Positions 24,644-35,491 of a stretch of 64,000 nt of DNA are shown in pieces. The notes under the pieces are model-generated. The model had not been told where the DNA came from and searched no databases. It saw only the letters and a list, made by a program, of their open reading frames with translations. Both the position numbers and the translations under genes were made by a program. Numbering within the stretch: position 1 is the first letter of the stretch; every line of letters begins with the position of its first letter. Location: the NCBI RefSeq assembly GCF_000263855.1, contig NZ_AJWX01000026.1, forward strand, positions 36,746 through 100,745, in the 5' to 3' direction. Origin of the DNA: Pseudomonas sp. M47T1. Its GTDB lineage: Bacteria > Pseudomonadota > Gammaproteobacteria > Pseudomonadales > Pseudomonadaceae.

Positions 24644-26207
24644 CGTCCACTTCCTGCGCCCATTGTGGCTGCTGGTGATCGTGTTCGGCGCCCTGCTGCC
24701 GTTGCTGTGGCAGCGCACCCGGGCCCTGCAGCGCCGGCTGTTGTACGGCAACATCGCCGAGCACCTGCTGGCGCATCTGCTCATCACCCCCACGGACAAC
24801 CAGCGCCTGCGCCCGGTGCACCTGCTCAGTGCCACGCTGATCCTCGGCGCTATCGCCGCCGCCGGCCCCACCTGGGAGCAGGACCGCCCCGACTTCGTGG
24901 AAAACCGCGCGCCGCTGATCATTGCCGTAGACCTGTCACCGTCCATGGACGCCAGCGACATCCAGCCCACGCGCCTGGAAGCTGCCAAGCACACCCTGCA
25001 TGACCTGGTGGAGCGCCGCGCTGGCGCCCGTACCGGCTTGATCGCCTACGCCGGCAGCGCCCACCTGGTACTACCACCCACCGGTGACGCGGCCTTGCTG
25101 GACACCTTCATCCAGGCCCTGGGCACGGAGCTGATCGACAAGCCCGGCAAGAACATCGGTGCCGTCATTGACCTGGCCAAGCGCCTGCTTGACGCTGACC
25201 AGACACCAGGCAGCCTGCTGCTGGTGACTGACGGTGCCGAGCCGGGAGCCAATGCTGGCCTGGCCGCGCACCTGCAAGGCAGTGATCTGCAAGTGCTGGT
25301 ACTGGCAGTGGGCAGCAGCGACGACGGTGTCATCCGCGACGCCAGCGGCCAGCCGCGCATGACCGCCAGCGGCCTGCCAGCCCTGGGCCATTTCGACCCC
25401 GCGGCCCTCAAGCAACTGGCCTCGGCCCTGGACGCGCCCCTGGGCAGCCTCACCCAGAACAACGACGACCTGGACTGGGTACAACTGCATGCCCAGCAGC
25501 ACTTCGACCAGGTCAACGCCCAGCAACAGGCGCTGCACTGGAAAGACACCGGCTACTGGTGGTGCCTGCCTCTGCTGGCCCTGGTGCTGCTGGGGGTACG
25601 CAAAGGCTGGAGCGTGAACTGGATGGCCGCCCTGCTGCTGGCCACCGGCATCGGCTGGCCCGCCGCGCCCGCCCAGGCCAACGCCCTGGTGGATGCGTTC
25701 TTCACGCCTGACCAGCAGGGCCGCTGGGCCTTCGAGCATGAGCACTACCCCCAGGCCGCCGCGCTGTTCGTCGACCCCTACTGGAAAGGCATTGCCGCCT
25801 ACCAGGCCGCCGACTTCGACCTGGCGCTGGCCACCTTCGCCCGGCTCGACAGCGCCCAGGCCTGGTTCTACGTGGGCAACATCCACGTGCGGCGCTTCAA
25901 GTTCGACGCCGCCATTGCCGCCTACCACGAAGCACTGAAACGCCAGCCGAACTTTGCCGAGGCATCCGCCAACCTGGCCCTGGCCCTGGCGTTGAAGAAA
26001 GACACCGAAAGCGCCGAGCAAAACGCCCCCGAGATCAAGCCCGACGAAGTGAAGATGGACAAGGCCGCCGGCAAGGGCCAGAGCAAGAAGGTCAAGACCC
26101 AGCAGGCGGCCTCCGACGACCTGTGGCTGCAAAACCTGAGCACCTCGCCGGCGAAATTCCTCAAGCAGAAATTCAGCTTGCAGGACCAGGCGGGGGACCG
26201 GCCATGA
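24624..26207 (+). CDS. VWA plus TPR membrane protein (BatB/BatC-like fusion)
   Basis: This 527-residue protein joins a BatB-type VWA half (helices near 12-30 and 65-83, MIDAS AVDLSPSMDAS near 109-119, VTDGAEPG) with a BatC-like TPR half. The TPR part begins after a further pair of helices near 305-345 and includes KGIAAYQAADFDLALATFARL and FDAAIAAYHEALKRQPNFAEASANLALAL-type repeats. The tail is charged and Lys/Gln-rich. In Pseudomonas this fused form is usual. It overlaps its neighbours. Confidence 0.9.
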   Translation: MDINLSDVHFLRPLWLLVIVFGALLPLLWQRTRALQRRLLYGNIAEHLLAHLLITPTDNQRLRPVHLLSATLILGAIAAAGPTWEQDRPDFVENRAPLIIAVDLSPSMDASDIQPTRLEAAKHTLHDLVERRAGARTGLIAYAGSAHLVLPPTGDAALLDTFIQALGTELIDKPGKNIGAVIDLAKRLLDADQTPGSLLLVTDGAEPGANAGLAAHLQGSDLQVLVLAVGSSDDGVIRDASGQPRMTASGLPALGHFDPAALKQLASALDAPLGSLTQNNDDLDWVQLHAQQHFDQVNAQQQALHWKDTGYWWCLPLLALVLLGVRKGWSVNWMAALLLATGIGWPAAPAQANALVDAFFTPDQQGRWAFEHEHYPQAAALFVDPYWKGIAAYQAADFDLALATFARLDSAQAWFYVGNIHVRRFKFDAAIAAYHEALKRQPNFAEASANLALALALKKDTESAEQNAPEIKPDEVKMDKAAGKGQSKKVKTQQAASDDLWLQNLSTSPAKFLKQKFSLQDQAGDRP

Positions 26208-27513
26208 CCCGCCTGGCGCCCCTTGCCCTGCTGGCCTGGCTGCTGAGCGCCGCAGCCGTGGCTGCACCGCCGCAACTGCGTGTGCACGCCCGATTGCAGC
26301 CGCCCAACGGGGTAATGGTCGGCGGCCTGGTGGAGCTGCAACTGGATATCCTCACCGACACCTGGTTCACCGACGCCCCCAGCCTGCCCCAGCTTTTGCT
26401 CGACAATGCGCTGGTGCTGCCGCCGGCCGGGCAGGCCGAACACTTGAATGAGCGTATCGACGGCCAGTCCTTCAATGGCATGCGTTACCGCTACCGCATT
26501 GCGCCCCAACGCGCCCAGGCCTTCGAGGTGCCCGCGCTGACCATACACGCCAGCCCGGCCCAGGCCGTGCAGGCAATGAGCGCGCAAAGCGAACCCCTGC
26601 ACTTCAGCGCCCAGGCGCTTCCCGGTCAGCAGCCCGCCGTGGCGCCCGTGGTGGCCAGCGCCATGCGCCTGAGCCAACAGGTGGTGAACTCCATCACGCC
26701 GCTGAAAGTGGGTGACAGCATTACCCGTCAGCTGACCCTGCAGGCCGACGGCGCGCTGGCCATGACCCTGCCCGCCCCCGCGCTGGGCGACGTCGCCGGC
26801 CTGAGCCGCTACCCCAAGGCACCCCAGGTGACTAGCCTGGACGATGGCCGCGGCGACTTCCTGGGCGGCCAGCGCGTGGACACCGTGACCTACCGCATCG
26901 ACCGCGCCGGCACCCATGTATTGCCGGCCGTGCGGGTCAATTGGTGGGACACCGGCACTCAACAGATGCGCACCGCGCAGGTACCCGCCGTGACCTTCGA
27001 AGCCGCTGCGGGCAGCGCCGGGCAACCGGTGTTCTCCCTGCGCGAGGACCTCAAGCGCCTGGGGCGCGGCAACCTGGTGCATGTGTCGCGTGGCTGGCTG
27101 TGGGCATTGGGGGTGTTGCTGGCGCTGATGCTACTGGCGTATGCCGGGCATTCCTTGCCACGTCGGCTATACCAGGCCTGGCACCGCCGGCGCCAGGCTC
27201 GCCAGCAAGCCTGGCAGCAATCACCCGAATACGCCTGGCAGCACATCGGCGCGCAACTGAGCGCCCGGCCGCCACAGTTAAGCGCGCTGTACCTGTGGCT
27301 GCGCCGCAGCCGGCTGGGCCTGGCCCTGGGCGCGGCCAGCCCGGACCTGCGTCCCGTGCTGCGCGCTTGCTACGGCCGCGCCGCCGCCACCCAGGCGGCG
27401 TTGCCAGCGCTGCGCCTGGGCTTGACGGCACTGCGCAACGACACCCGTCAGCAGCGCAGCGCCCCTGCCCCGGCGCTACGCCCGCTCAACCCTGTTCATG
27501 AGAAGGACCTGCC

Positions 27514-27517
<4 letters not shown>
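26204..27517 (+). CDS. BatD family protein
   Basis: BatD proteins are large periplasmic proteins of aerotolerance-type operons, made of immunoglobulin-like beta domains. This 437-residue protein has a signal peptide (LAPLALLAWLLSAAAVAAPP), beta-rich repeats such as VGDSITRQLTLQADG, and a membrane helix near 308-327 (WLWALGVLLALMLLAYAGHS) followed by a cytoplasmic basic tail. Start at 26204 overlaps the previous stop by 4 bp. Confidence 0.88.
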
Positions 27518-28539
<1,022 letters not shown>

Positions 28540-28611
28540 CAAAAGCGTAATGCAGGACCGCAGTAAACGTTTGTCGCAAACACACGACCCCGAGCAAAAG
28601 GAGCAAGTCAG

Positions 28612-30198
28612 ATGACTCGCATACGCAAGTGGTTACCGAGCCTCGCCCTGGTGGCGACCTCTGTGATGGCGCTGTCGGCAACCGCCACAGCAGCCGAAAA
28701 GCCCAACATTCTGGTGATATTCGGAGACGACATCGGCCAGACCAACGTCAGCGCCTATGGTCAGGGGGTGGTCGGCTACCGCACACCCAACATTGACCGC
28801 ATCGCCAAGGAAGGCATGATGTTCACCGACTACTACGCGGAGAACAGCTGCACCGCCGGGCGCTCCACGTTCATTACCGGACAGACCGTATTGCGCACGG
28901 GCCTGTCCAAGGTAGGCCTGCCAGGCGCCACGGTGGGGCTGCAAAAACGCGACATCACCATTGCCCAGGCGCTCAAGTCCCAGGGTTACGTCACGGCCCA
29001 ATTCGGCAAGAACCACTTGGGCGACCGGGACGAGTACCTGCCCACCAACCATGGTTTCGACGAGTTCTTTGGTAACCTCTACCACTTGAACGCCGAAGAA
29101 GAACCGGAACGGGAAAACTGGCCCAAGGATGAAACCGACTTCACCAAGACTTTTACCCCGCGTGGGGTGATACACAGCTTCGCCGATGGCAAGATCGAAG
29201 ACACCGGCGCGCTGACCACCAAGCGCATGGAAACCATCGACGACGAAACCACCGCGGCAGCCCAGGCGTACATCGAGAAACAGGCCAAGGCGGACAAGCC
29301 GTTCTTTGTCTGGATGAACACCACCCGCATGCACCTGTTCACTCACGTGCGCGATTCGATGCGCGGCCAGAGCGGCATGGCTGGCAATGAATACGCCGAC
29401 GGCATGGTTGAACATGACGGCGACGTGGGCAAGCTGCTCAAGACCCTCGACGACCTGAAAATCGCCGATAACACCATTGTTATCTACACCACCGACAACG
29501 GGCCGAACCAGTTCTCCTGGCCGGACGCGGCGACCACGCCGTTCCGCAATGAGAAAAACTCCAACTGGGAAGGCGCGTACCGGGTGCCGGCAATGATCCG
29601 CTGGCCGGGCAAGATCAAGCCGGGCGAGGTCTCCAACGAGCTATTCTCCGGGCTTGACTGGTTCCCTACCCTGCTGGCCGCAGCCGGTGATGGCGACGTG
29701 ACGAACAAGCTGCTCAAAGGCTGGGCGCCCACCGCCGGCGGCACCTCGTTCAAGGTACACCTGGACGGCTACAACCAACTGCCCTACCTGGAAGGCCAGC
29801 AGCCCAAAAGCGAACGCAAGGAGTTCTACTACTTCAACGATGACGGCGCACTGGTTGCCATGCGCTACGGCAACTGGAAAGCAGTGTTTGCCGAGCAGCG
29901 TGCACCCGGCGGCTTCGCGGTGTGGAGCAACCCCTTCACCGTGCTGCGCGTACCGAAAATTTTCAACCTGCGCATGGACCCCTACGAGCGTGCCGACGTG
30001 GTCTCCGACCAGTATTACGACTGGACCACCAAGAACGTCTACCTCACCGAGGTGGCGGTCATGAAGTCGGCGCAGTTCCTGCAAACCTTCGTCGATTACC
30101 CGCCTAGCCAGCGTCCGGCAAGCTTCAGCATCGACCAGGTGCGCGAAGCCGTGGACAAGCAGATCGAAGAGAAAATGAAGACCCAGTCCAAGCAGTGA
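28612..30198 (+). CDS. Arylsulfatase-type sulfatase, secreted
   Basis: Type I sulfatases cut sulfate esters using a formylglycine made from Cys. This 528-residue protein has a signal peptide ending ATATAAEK, the metal ligands in NILVIFGDDIG, the modification motif NSCTAGRST (C-x-A-x-R, about residues 81-85), FGKNHLGD and TTDNGPNQ. Everything needed for a working active site is present. No formylglycine-generating enzyme is seen in the window. It is the last gene before a terminator, so it belongs to the MoxR run; the substrate is unknown. Confidence 0.93.
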   Translation: MTRIRKWLPSLALVATSVMALSATATAAEKPNILVIFGDDIGQTNVSAYGQGVVGYRTPNIDRIAKEGMMFTDYYAENSCTAGRSTFITGQTVLRTGLSKVGLPGATVGLQKRDITIAQALKSQGYVTAQFGKNHLGDRDEYLPTNHGFDEFFGNLYHLNAEEEPERENWPKDETDFTKTFTPRGVIHSFADGKIEDTGALTTKRMETIDDETTAAAQAYIEKQAKADKPFFVWMNTTRMHLFTHVRDSMRGQSGMAGNEYADGMVEHDGDVGKLLKTLDDLKIADNTIVIYTTDNGPNQFSWPDAATTPFRNEKNSNWEGAYRVPAMIRWPGKIKPGEVSNELFSGLDWFPTLLAAAGDGDVTNKLLKGWAPTAGGTSFKVHLDGYNQLPYLEGQQPKSERKEFYYFNDDGALVAMRYGNWKAVFAEQRAPGGFAVWSNPFTVLRVPKIFNLRMDPYERADVVSDQYYDWTTKNVYLTEVAVMKSAQFLQTFVDYPPSQRPASFSIDQVREAVDKQIEEKMKTQSKQ

Positions 30199-30208
30199 TG
30201 CACTAGAC

Positions 30209-30235
30209 CGCCCACCCTCCGGGGTGGGCGTTTTG
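30209..30235 (+). terminator. Rho-independent terminator after the sulfatase
   Basis: CGCCCACCC pairs with GGGTGGGCG over a TCCG loop and runs into TTTTGCT. It lies eleven bases after the sulfatase stop and ends the run of plus-strand genes that starts at 16421. Confidence 0.9.
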
Positions 30236-30263
30236 CTGATCGGCCATCCGCAGGAGCTCTTCC

Positions 30264-31394
30264 ATGAATACCTTGCCCACCGGGCCCGCCACCGTGTCAC
30301 GACTAATGCTGGACGTGCTGATTCGTGCCGGCCTGATCACCCTGCTGGCGCTGTTTTGCTTTGATATCTTCCAACCATTCCTGAGCCTGGTGCTATGGGC
30401 GCTGATTCTGGCGATCACCCTGTACCCGCTCAACCAACGGCTGGCCGCACGCCTGGGCAACCGCCAGGGCCCGGCGGCGATCATCCTGGTGATCATTGGC
30501 CTGGCGTGCCTGATCGGCCCCCTGAGCCTGCTGGGGGCCTCCATTGCCCATTCGGTGGAGTCAGGCGTAACCGCGTTCGAGGCCGGCCAACTGGACATCC
30601 CCGCGCCCCCCGCCAGCGTGGAGAACTGGCCGCTGATCGGCACGCCGATCTACACCGTGTGGCTGCACGCCTCCCAGGACGTGACCTGGGCCATTCAACA
30701 GGTCATGCCCCACCTCAAGGGCTGGAGTGCCATTGCCCTGCACCAGGCCGCCGGCATCGGCGCCGGTATCCTGATGTTCATCGTGGCGTTGCTCATCGCC
30801 GGGGTAGTGATGACCCACGGCGCCGCCGGCCAGCGTACCGCCAACGCCATCGCCGCGCGCATCTTCACCCCCGCGCGCGGCCCCCAGGTGGCCACCCTGT
30901 GCACCGCCACCATCCGCGCAGTGGCCCAGGGCGTAGTGGGCATCGCCTTTATCCAGATGCTGTTGCTGGGCATCGGTTTCGTGGTGATGGGCATACCGCT
31001 GGCCGGGGTGCTGGCCTTGATCGCCCTGCTGCTGGGCATCATCCAGTTGCCGCAGTTGATCCTGACCATCCCCATCGTGATCTACGCGTTCGCCCATTTT
31101 GGCAGCGGTGTGGAAACCATTATTTTCGCGGTCTGGACCCTGCTGGCCGGGCTGGCCGACAACGTGCTGAAACCGCTGTTGCTGGGCCGTGGCGTGGCCG
31201 TGCCCATGCCGGTGGTGCTGGTGGGCGCGCTGGGCGGCATGGTCAGCAACGGCATCATCGGGTTGTTCATCGGCCCGGTGATTCTGGCCGTGGGCTATGA
31301 ACTGTTCATGGGCTGGGTGCACCAGCCCCCGGTGGTGACCGGCCAGCCGGCTGGCGAGGCGCAGATCGTGCCCGAACTGCTACCCGGGGATTAG
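30264..31394 (+). CDS. AI-2E/PerM family membrane protein
   Basis: This 376-residue protein has seven or eight helices in the AI-2E transporter pattern. The C-terminal core is diagnostic: ALLLGIIQLPQLILTIPIVIY, then LLAGLADNVLKPLLLGRG near residue 300 and GGMVSNGIIGLFIGPVIL. Family members export autoinducer-2 or act in cation/proton exchange; which applies is not shown. It begins after a terminator and has its own GGAG site. Confidence 0.9.
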   Translation: MNTLPTGPATVSRLMLDVLIRAGLITLLALFCFDIFQPFLSLVLWALILAITLYPLNQRLAARLGNRQGPAAIILVIIGLACLIGPLSLLGASIAHSVESGVTAFEAGQLDIPAPPASVENWPLIGTPIYTVWLHASQDVTWAIQQVMPHLKGWSAIALHQAAGIGAGILMFIVALLIAGVVMTHGAAGQRTANAIAARIFTPARGPQVATLCTATIRAVAQGVVGIAFIQMLLLGIGFVVMGIPLAGVLALIALLLGIIQLPQLILTIPIVIYAFAHFGSGVETIIFAVWTLLAGLADNVLKPLLLGRGVAVPMPVVLVGALGGMVSNGIIGLFIGPVILAVGYELFMGWVHQPPVVTGQPAGEAQIVPELLPGD

Positions 31395-31420
31395 GCATTG
31401 TATGCAAAGCATCCACGTCC

Positions 31421-31509
31421 GGCGCTGCCGCCAGGCGGCGCTGGCCCTGCGCCCCGCCGCAAATCTGCAGCGTACATACAGGCCAGCGCAGCCTTCGGCA
31501 GCGGCTACA
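31421..31509. repeat. REP pair between convergent genes
   Basis: The left arm CGCTGCCGCCAGGCGGCGCTG faces the right arm GGCCAGCGCAGCCTTCGGCA-GCGGCTACAGG. The right arm overlaps the 3' end of the ABC ATPase gene by a few bases. It is the same class as 10445 and 55943. Confidence 0.78.
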
Positions 31510-32275
31510 GGCCTAGGGACTGCAGAATCTGCGTACGCAGGTTGACCAGGTACGGGTCATCACGCCGCCTCGGATACGCCCGATCCACCACAATCTCGGA
31601 CTTCACCCGCGCCGGCCGTTCGCTGAACACAATGATGCGGTTGGCCAGCAGCAGCGCCTCTTCCACATCGTGCGTCACCAGCAACGCCGTATACCCCTGC
31701 CGTTGCCACAACTCGATCAACTCCTTCTGCATGGCAATGCGCGTCAACGAATCCAGCTTGCCCAACGGCTCATCCAGGATCAGCAACCGCGGCTCATTGA
31801 CCAGCGCCCGCGCCAACGCCACGCGCTGGGCCATGCCGCCCGATAGCTGTCGCGGCCAGGCGCGGGCGAACTCGCTCAGGTGCACCTTGGCCAAGGCCGC
31901 GTCCACCCTGCCCCGCTGGGTCTTCAGCACCCCCTGGGCCTCGAGGCCCACCGCCACGTTGTCCCACACCCGCCGCCAGGGATACAGGGTGGGGTCCTGG
32001 AACACCACTACGCGGCTCGGGTCCGGCGCCGTGATGGCCTGGCCGTCGCCCTCAAGCGTGCCTCGATCGGCCGGCTCCAGCCCCGCCACCAGCCGCAGCA
32101 ACGTCGACTTGCCACAGCCGGACGGCCCCAGCAAGGCCACGAATTCGCCTGGCGCTACGTCCAGGCTGACGTTGTCCAATACTGGCAACGGCTCGCCGTC
32201 CAGATGGAAGGCATGGCTGAGCCCTTCGATATGCAAGGCCAGGCCCGCGTCCTGGGGTTTGTGCAGGGCTACCAT
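31505..32275 (-). CDS. ABC transporter ATP-binding protein (SsuB/TauB type)
   Basis: This is the ATPase of a nitrate/sulfonate/taurine-family importer. It is 256 residues long and has Walker A LLGPSGCGKSTLL near residues 48-60, Q-loop FQDPTLYPWRRVWDN, signature LSGGMAQRVALARALV near 144-159, Walker B LLILDEPLG and the H-loop THDVEEA. It overlaps the permease gene by 7 bp. No sulfonatase or nitrate gene lies beside it, so the substrate is open. Confidence 0.93.
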   Translation of the reverse strand: MVALHKPQDAGLALHIEGLSHAFHLDGEPLPVLDNVSLDVAPGEFVALLGPSGCGKSTLLRLVAGLEPADRGTLEGDGQAITAPDPSRVVVFQDPTLYPWRRVWDNVAVGLEAQGVLKTQRGRVDAALAKVHLSEFARAWPRQLSGGMAQRVALARALVNEPRLLILDEPLGKLDSLTRIAMQKELIELWQRQGYTALLVTHDVEEALLLANRIIVFSERPARVKSEIVVDRAYPRRRDDPYLVNLRTQILQSLGL

Positions 32276-33267
32276 TTGACCGCTCCTTTCTGCCAGGCCA
32301 ACAAGTGATCACGAACATAAAACAGCGCACTGATCAGCCCCGAACAGGCCAGCGCCATCACCAGCAATGCCGCGTACATATTGGCGTACGCCGCCCAGCC
32401 CTGGGCCCATTGCAAGTACCAGCCAATTCCGGATTTGACGCCCATCATCTCGGCCACCACCAGGGTCGAGAATGACGCGCCCAGGCCCATGAACAGACCC
32501 ACGAACACATGGGGCAAGGCCGCCGGGATCGCCACCTTGAAAATCAGAAAGCCGGGCTTGGCACCCAAGGTGCGCGCCACGTCGTAGTAGGCCTTGTCGA
32601 CGCTGGCCACCCCCGACCAGGTCAACACCGTGACCGGGAACCAGGTGGCCAGGGCAATCAGGAACACACTGGCGCTCCAGCTGCTGGGGAACAGAAAGAA
32701 ACACAGCGGCAACAGCGCCGTCGACGGCACCGGCCCCAGTATGCGCAGCACCGGGTGCAACCAATAACCGATGGCCCGCGACCAACCGATCGACACCCCG
32801 GCGATGAAGCCGAACACCGCGCCCAGGCCCACGCCACTGCCCAACAGGAAGGCCGAGTGCCAAAGGCTGTCCAGCAGCCGTGGCCAATCGGTGAAGTAGA
32901 CATTCAGCAAGGCCTGGGGCGGTGCGAAGAATGGCACCGGCAGCAGCGCCAACTTGGCGGTCAACAGCTCCCAGGCTGTCAGCAGCAGCGCCAGGGCGAT
33001 CAGCCACGGCGCCAGCTCTCGTACCCGGCGCGCCAGGGCCGGCGAGCGTGAGGCCAGCAGCGCCAACGCGCCCATGATCACCGCCAGCGCCAACTCGACA
33101 TTGGCCAGGCCCTCGGTCAACGGCCAATGGCGCGTGGCGTCGGGGTAAAAACGGGTGACCAGCGCCGCGAGCACCCCAGCGCCCACCGCCAGCACAGGCC
33201 ACACGCCGACACGCACGCGACCCACTCGGCTGGGTTCAGCAACATGAGTCAGTTCAACCGAAGACAT
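32269..33267 (-). CDS. ABC transporter permease (SsuC-like, extended N-terminus)
   Basis: The C-terminal two thirds is a standard SsuC/TauC permease with the cytoplasmic EAA-type loop near VDKAYYDVARTLGAKPGFLIFKVAIPAALP. The protein has 332 residues, longer than the usual 260-280, because two or three extra helices precede the domain (PVLAVGAGVLAALVTRF and ELALAVIMGALALLAS). ATG 33267 has AAGGAG ten bases upstream. It overlaps both neighbouring transporter genes. Confidence 0.92.
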   Translation of the reverse strand: MSSVELTHVAEPSRVGRVRVGVWPVLAVGAGVLAALVTRFYPDATRHWPLTEGLANVELALAVIMGALALLASRSPALARRVRELAPWLIALALLLTAWELLTAKLALLPVPFFAPPQALLNVYFTDWPRLLDSLWHSAFLLGSGVGLGAVFGFIAGVSIGWSRAIGYWLHPVLRILGPVPSTALLPLCFFLFPSSWSASVFLIALATWFPVTVLTWSGVASVDKAYYDVARTLGAKPGFLIFKVAIPAALPHVFVGLFMGLGASFSTLVVAEMMGVKSGIGWYLQWAQGWAAYANMYAALLVMALACSGLISALFYVRDHLLAWQKGAVKW

Positions 33268-34318
33268 TGGCCGTGATCTCCTTGGAAAATTCGACGGCAT
33301 TGGTGCTGGCATCGAACACCTCCACTGTCTTCAGGTCGTCCACGTAAGTGACGATCTCGGTAGCCAGCGCCGCGCCTACCGCGTGGTGCCCGTGGGTGTG
33401 GTCGTGCAGGATGGCCTGCACCTCGGCCTCGCTGGTATTGAGCGCAAACTTCTGGAAGCCCTTGGCCACAGCCTCCGGGTGCTGCACGGCATAGTCGTGG
33501 GCTTCAAGGATGGCCTGGGTCAGGGCCGCTGCCACGCGCCTGTCTTCGCGCACCAGCTTGCCGGTCACCCCCACCACGCAGCAGGACAGGTTGGCGTATT
33601 CCTCCACCAGGTTGGTGGACAGCTCGCGCGCCTGGCCGCCCTTGATCAGGCGGTACATGAACGGGTCGCTGCCGCTGATGGCCTGCACTTCGCCCTTGTC
33701 CAGGGCGGTGCTCAACAGGTCGGCCGGGTACAGTTTCCACTCCACGTCGCGCACCGGGTCCACGCCGTGCTTCTTCAGCAGGATGGAGAAGAAGTTGCGG
33801 TCCGGGGCCGCCATGTCGGTCACGCCAATGGCCTTGCCCTTGAGGTCGGCCAGGTTGTTGATCGGGCCGTTGGTGGCGCTCAGCAAACGCAGGCAACCGC
33901 CATGGGTACCGGCGGTGAGCTTGACGTCAAAGCCCTGCTCAAGCGCCTTGAGCCAGCGCAGTGCCATGCCGATGCCGGCGTCAGCCTTGCCGGTGGCGAT
34001 GGCTTCGAGCAACACCTCGGTGGAGTTGCCGAAGTTGACGAACTCCACGTCCAGGTTGTGCTTGGTAAAAAAACCTTCGCCATGGGCGATGACCACCGGT
34101 GCCAGGCACACGGCGTTGAGGTTGATGGCCAGCTTGAGCTTGCGTGGCGCGTCCAGCTTGATGAAATCACCGGTGCCCCCGGGCTCGACGCTGCTCATGT
34201 TCATGTGGTCGTGCTCATCGGCCCAGACCTTTCGGGGTAGCGACAGCAACAGCGGGCTGGCCAGGGCAAAAGCGCCCAAGCCCAGCAGATGGCGGCGAGA
34301 CAAGGTGTTCGTTGACAT
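33254..34318 (-). CDS. ABC transporter substrate-binding protein, probable Tat export
   Basis: This NMT1/SsuA-like binding protein has a twin-arginine signal (SRRHLLGLGAFALASPLLLS), suggesting folded export. The mature N-terminus is DEHDHMNMSS and a loop near residue 310 is HDHTHGHH, so His and Met cluster at two points. The fold region (LAINLNAVCLAPVVIAHGEGFF and LKGKAIGVTDMAAPDRNFF) is typical. The operon is binding protein, permease, ATPase. A metal or metal-bound ligand is possible, but aliphatic sulfonates are the usual family substrate. Confidence 0.9.
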   Translation of the reverse strand: MSTNTLSRRHLLGLGAFALASPLLLSLPRKVWADEHDHMNMSSVEPGGTGDFIKLDAPRKLKLAINLNAVCLAPVVIAHGEGFFTKHNLDVEFVNFGNSTEVLLEAIATGKADAGIGMALRWLKALEQGFDVKLTAGTHGGCLRLLSATNGPINNLADLKGKAIGVTDMAAPDRNFFSILLKKHGVDPVRDVEWKLYPADLLSTALDKGEVQAISGSDPFMYRLIKGGQARELSTNLVEEYANLSCCVVGVTGKLVREDRRVAAALTQAILEAHDYAVQHPEAVAKGFQKFALNTSEAEVQAILHDHTHGHHAVGAALATEIVTYVDDLKTVEVFDASTNAVEFSKEITANVFG

Positions 34319-34466
34319 GGAGATTCCCTGGGCAAGACGGGGGTGTTCGGGTCCGCACGCACGGTCGCCGAGGGTATTTCTTAGAACCATAACACTGGAT
34401 TTTTAATAATTTAAATTCATTTAATGCATAACCTAATATGCAAAAAAAACCAGCAATACGCGATTC

Positions 34467-34493
34467 CCGCTGCCGCCAGGCTGCGCTGGCCCG
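34467..34493. repeat. Solitary REP arm
   Basis: CCGCTGCCGCCAGGCTGCGC followed by TGGCCCG is one REP arm of the GCCGCTGCCGCCAGGC class, without a partner nearby. It lies between the AT-rich promoter region of the ABC operon and the small gene at 34543. Confidence 0.6.
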
Positions 34494-34542
34494 TAACGAC
34501 ACTGATAGACTAAAGCCACCACAGCCCAGCGACAGGTAAAAG

Positions 34543-34866
34543 ATGATCGACCCCGAACAGCGCCACCCCGCCGCCCTGGAACGCTTCCTCGCCGAACACG
34601 ACGAGGTACGCCAGCAACTGGACCACCTCAACCCGCTGCTGGCCCAGGCGGCCGGCATGACCGCCGCCCAATACCGCGCCGAGCGCCTGCACGAGGCGTT
34701 CGAGTTGGAGGCCGAGAACCTGGGGTTATTTGCCTGGGAGCTAACCTTGCAACTGACAGCGGCCACGCCTGAGGAATTTCAGGCACAGCGTATCGAAGTG
34801 CACAAGGAAGTGGCCGAGATGGCGGGCATGAGCTGGGATGAGTATCGCGAGTTGTATGGGCTTTGA
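34543..34866 (+). CDS. Conserved small protein, DUF6388-like
   Basis: This 107-residue, acidic, all-helical protein has the pattern HPAALERFLAEHDEVRQQLD at the start, MTAAQYRAERLHEAFE in the middle and MSWDEYRELYGL at the end. I believe this is the Pseudomonas DUF6388 family, from memory and not checked. There is no signal peptide and function is unknown. It stands alone. Confidence 0.7.
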   Translation: MIDPEQRHPAALERFLAEHDEVRQQLDHLNPLLAQAAGMTAAQYRAERLHEAFELEAENLGLFAWELTLQLTAATPEEFQAQRIEVHKEVAEMAGMSWDEYRELYGL

Positions 34867-34996
34867 GGGCCAAGGACTCGAACGGGACTATGACCGCTAT
34901 AACCCCGTCCCGAGCTCCGCCCGGTCCCCCAGCCATCTAAGCGACCGCCATGCTCTGGCGACAGAACACGGCGTTGGACGGGTGTGACGAAAACGC

Positions 34997-35405
34997 TTAA
35001 ATACCCCAGGGATCAATGACCTCAATACCGCAACCGACGAAGTCTTTCACATTGCGCGTGGCAAGACTTGCACCACGAGACTTGGCGATCGCAGCGGTCA
35101 TTGCGTCAAATTGGCTGATAGGTTTGCCCTGAGCCTTTCGATTGGCACAAATCTGCGCATAAGCGTCTGCCGCATCACCATCAAAACACATCACTCGACC
35201 AGCAAAATCCTCATTGAAGATTCCCGAGATGGCTGCCAAGAGGGAAAGCTTGCGTTGCCCATCCGGCAAGGCAGTAGCACCGTACAGCAATTCAGCTTTC
35301 GTCACCGTGGTAGTAAAACGGCAGCGCGCGGCTGTCGCGACAACCATTCCAAGACTTGCTCGTGAGGCGCGCGCCGCAACGTTTCAGACAATACATTCGC
35401 TCAGG
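34997..35405 (-). pseudogene. Broken PIN-domain toxin (VapC/FitB-like)
   Basis: The C-terminal 95 residues read well as a PIN domain (TTVTKAELLYGATALPDGQR, then ISQFDAMTAAIAKSRGASLATRN). Further upstream the family sequence continues in another frame (NVLSETLRRAPHEQVLEWLS RQP), so there is a frameshift near 35300, and the first strand with its catalytic Asp is gone. No antitoxin gene is seen upstream. It is the remnant of a toxin-antitoxin module. Confidence 0.7.
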
Positions 35406-35491
35406 CATGAACAGTACAGCATGATGACACACAGGACTTGCACAGCCCCCCTCCCAACGCTACCCTTCGCGCCGTTGCCCACATGGCGACA

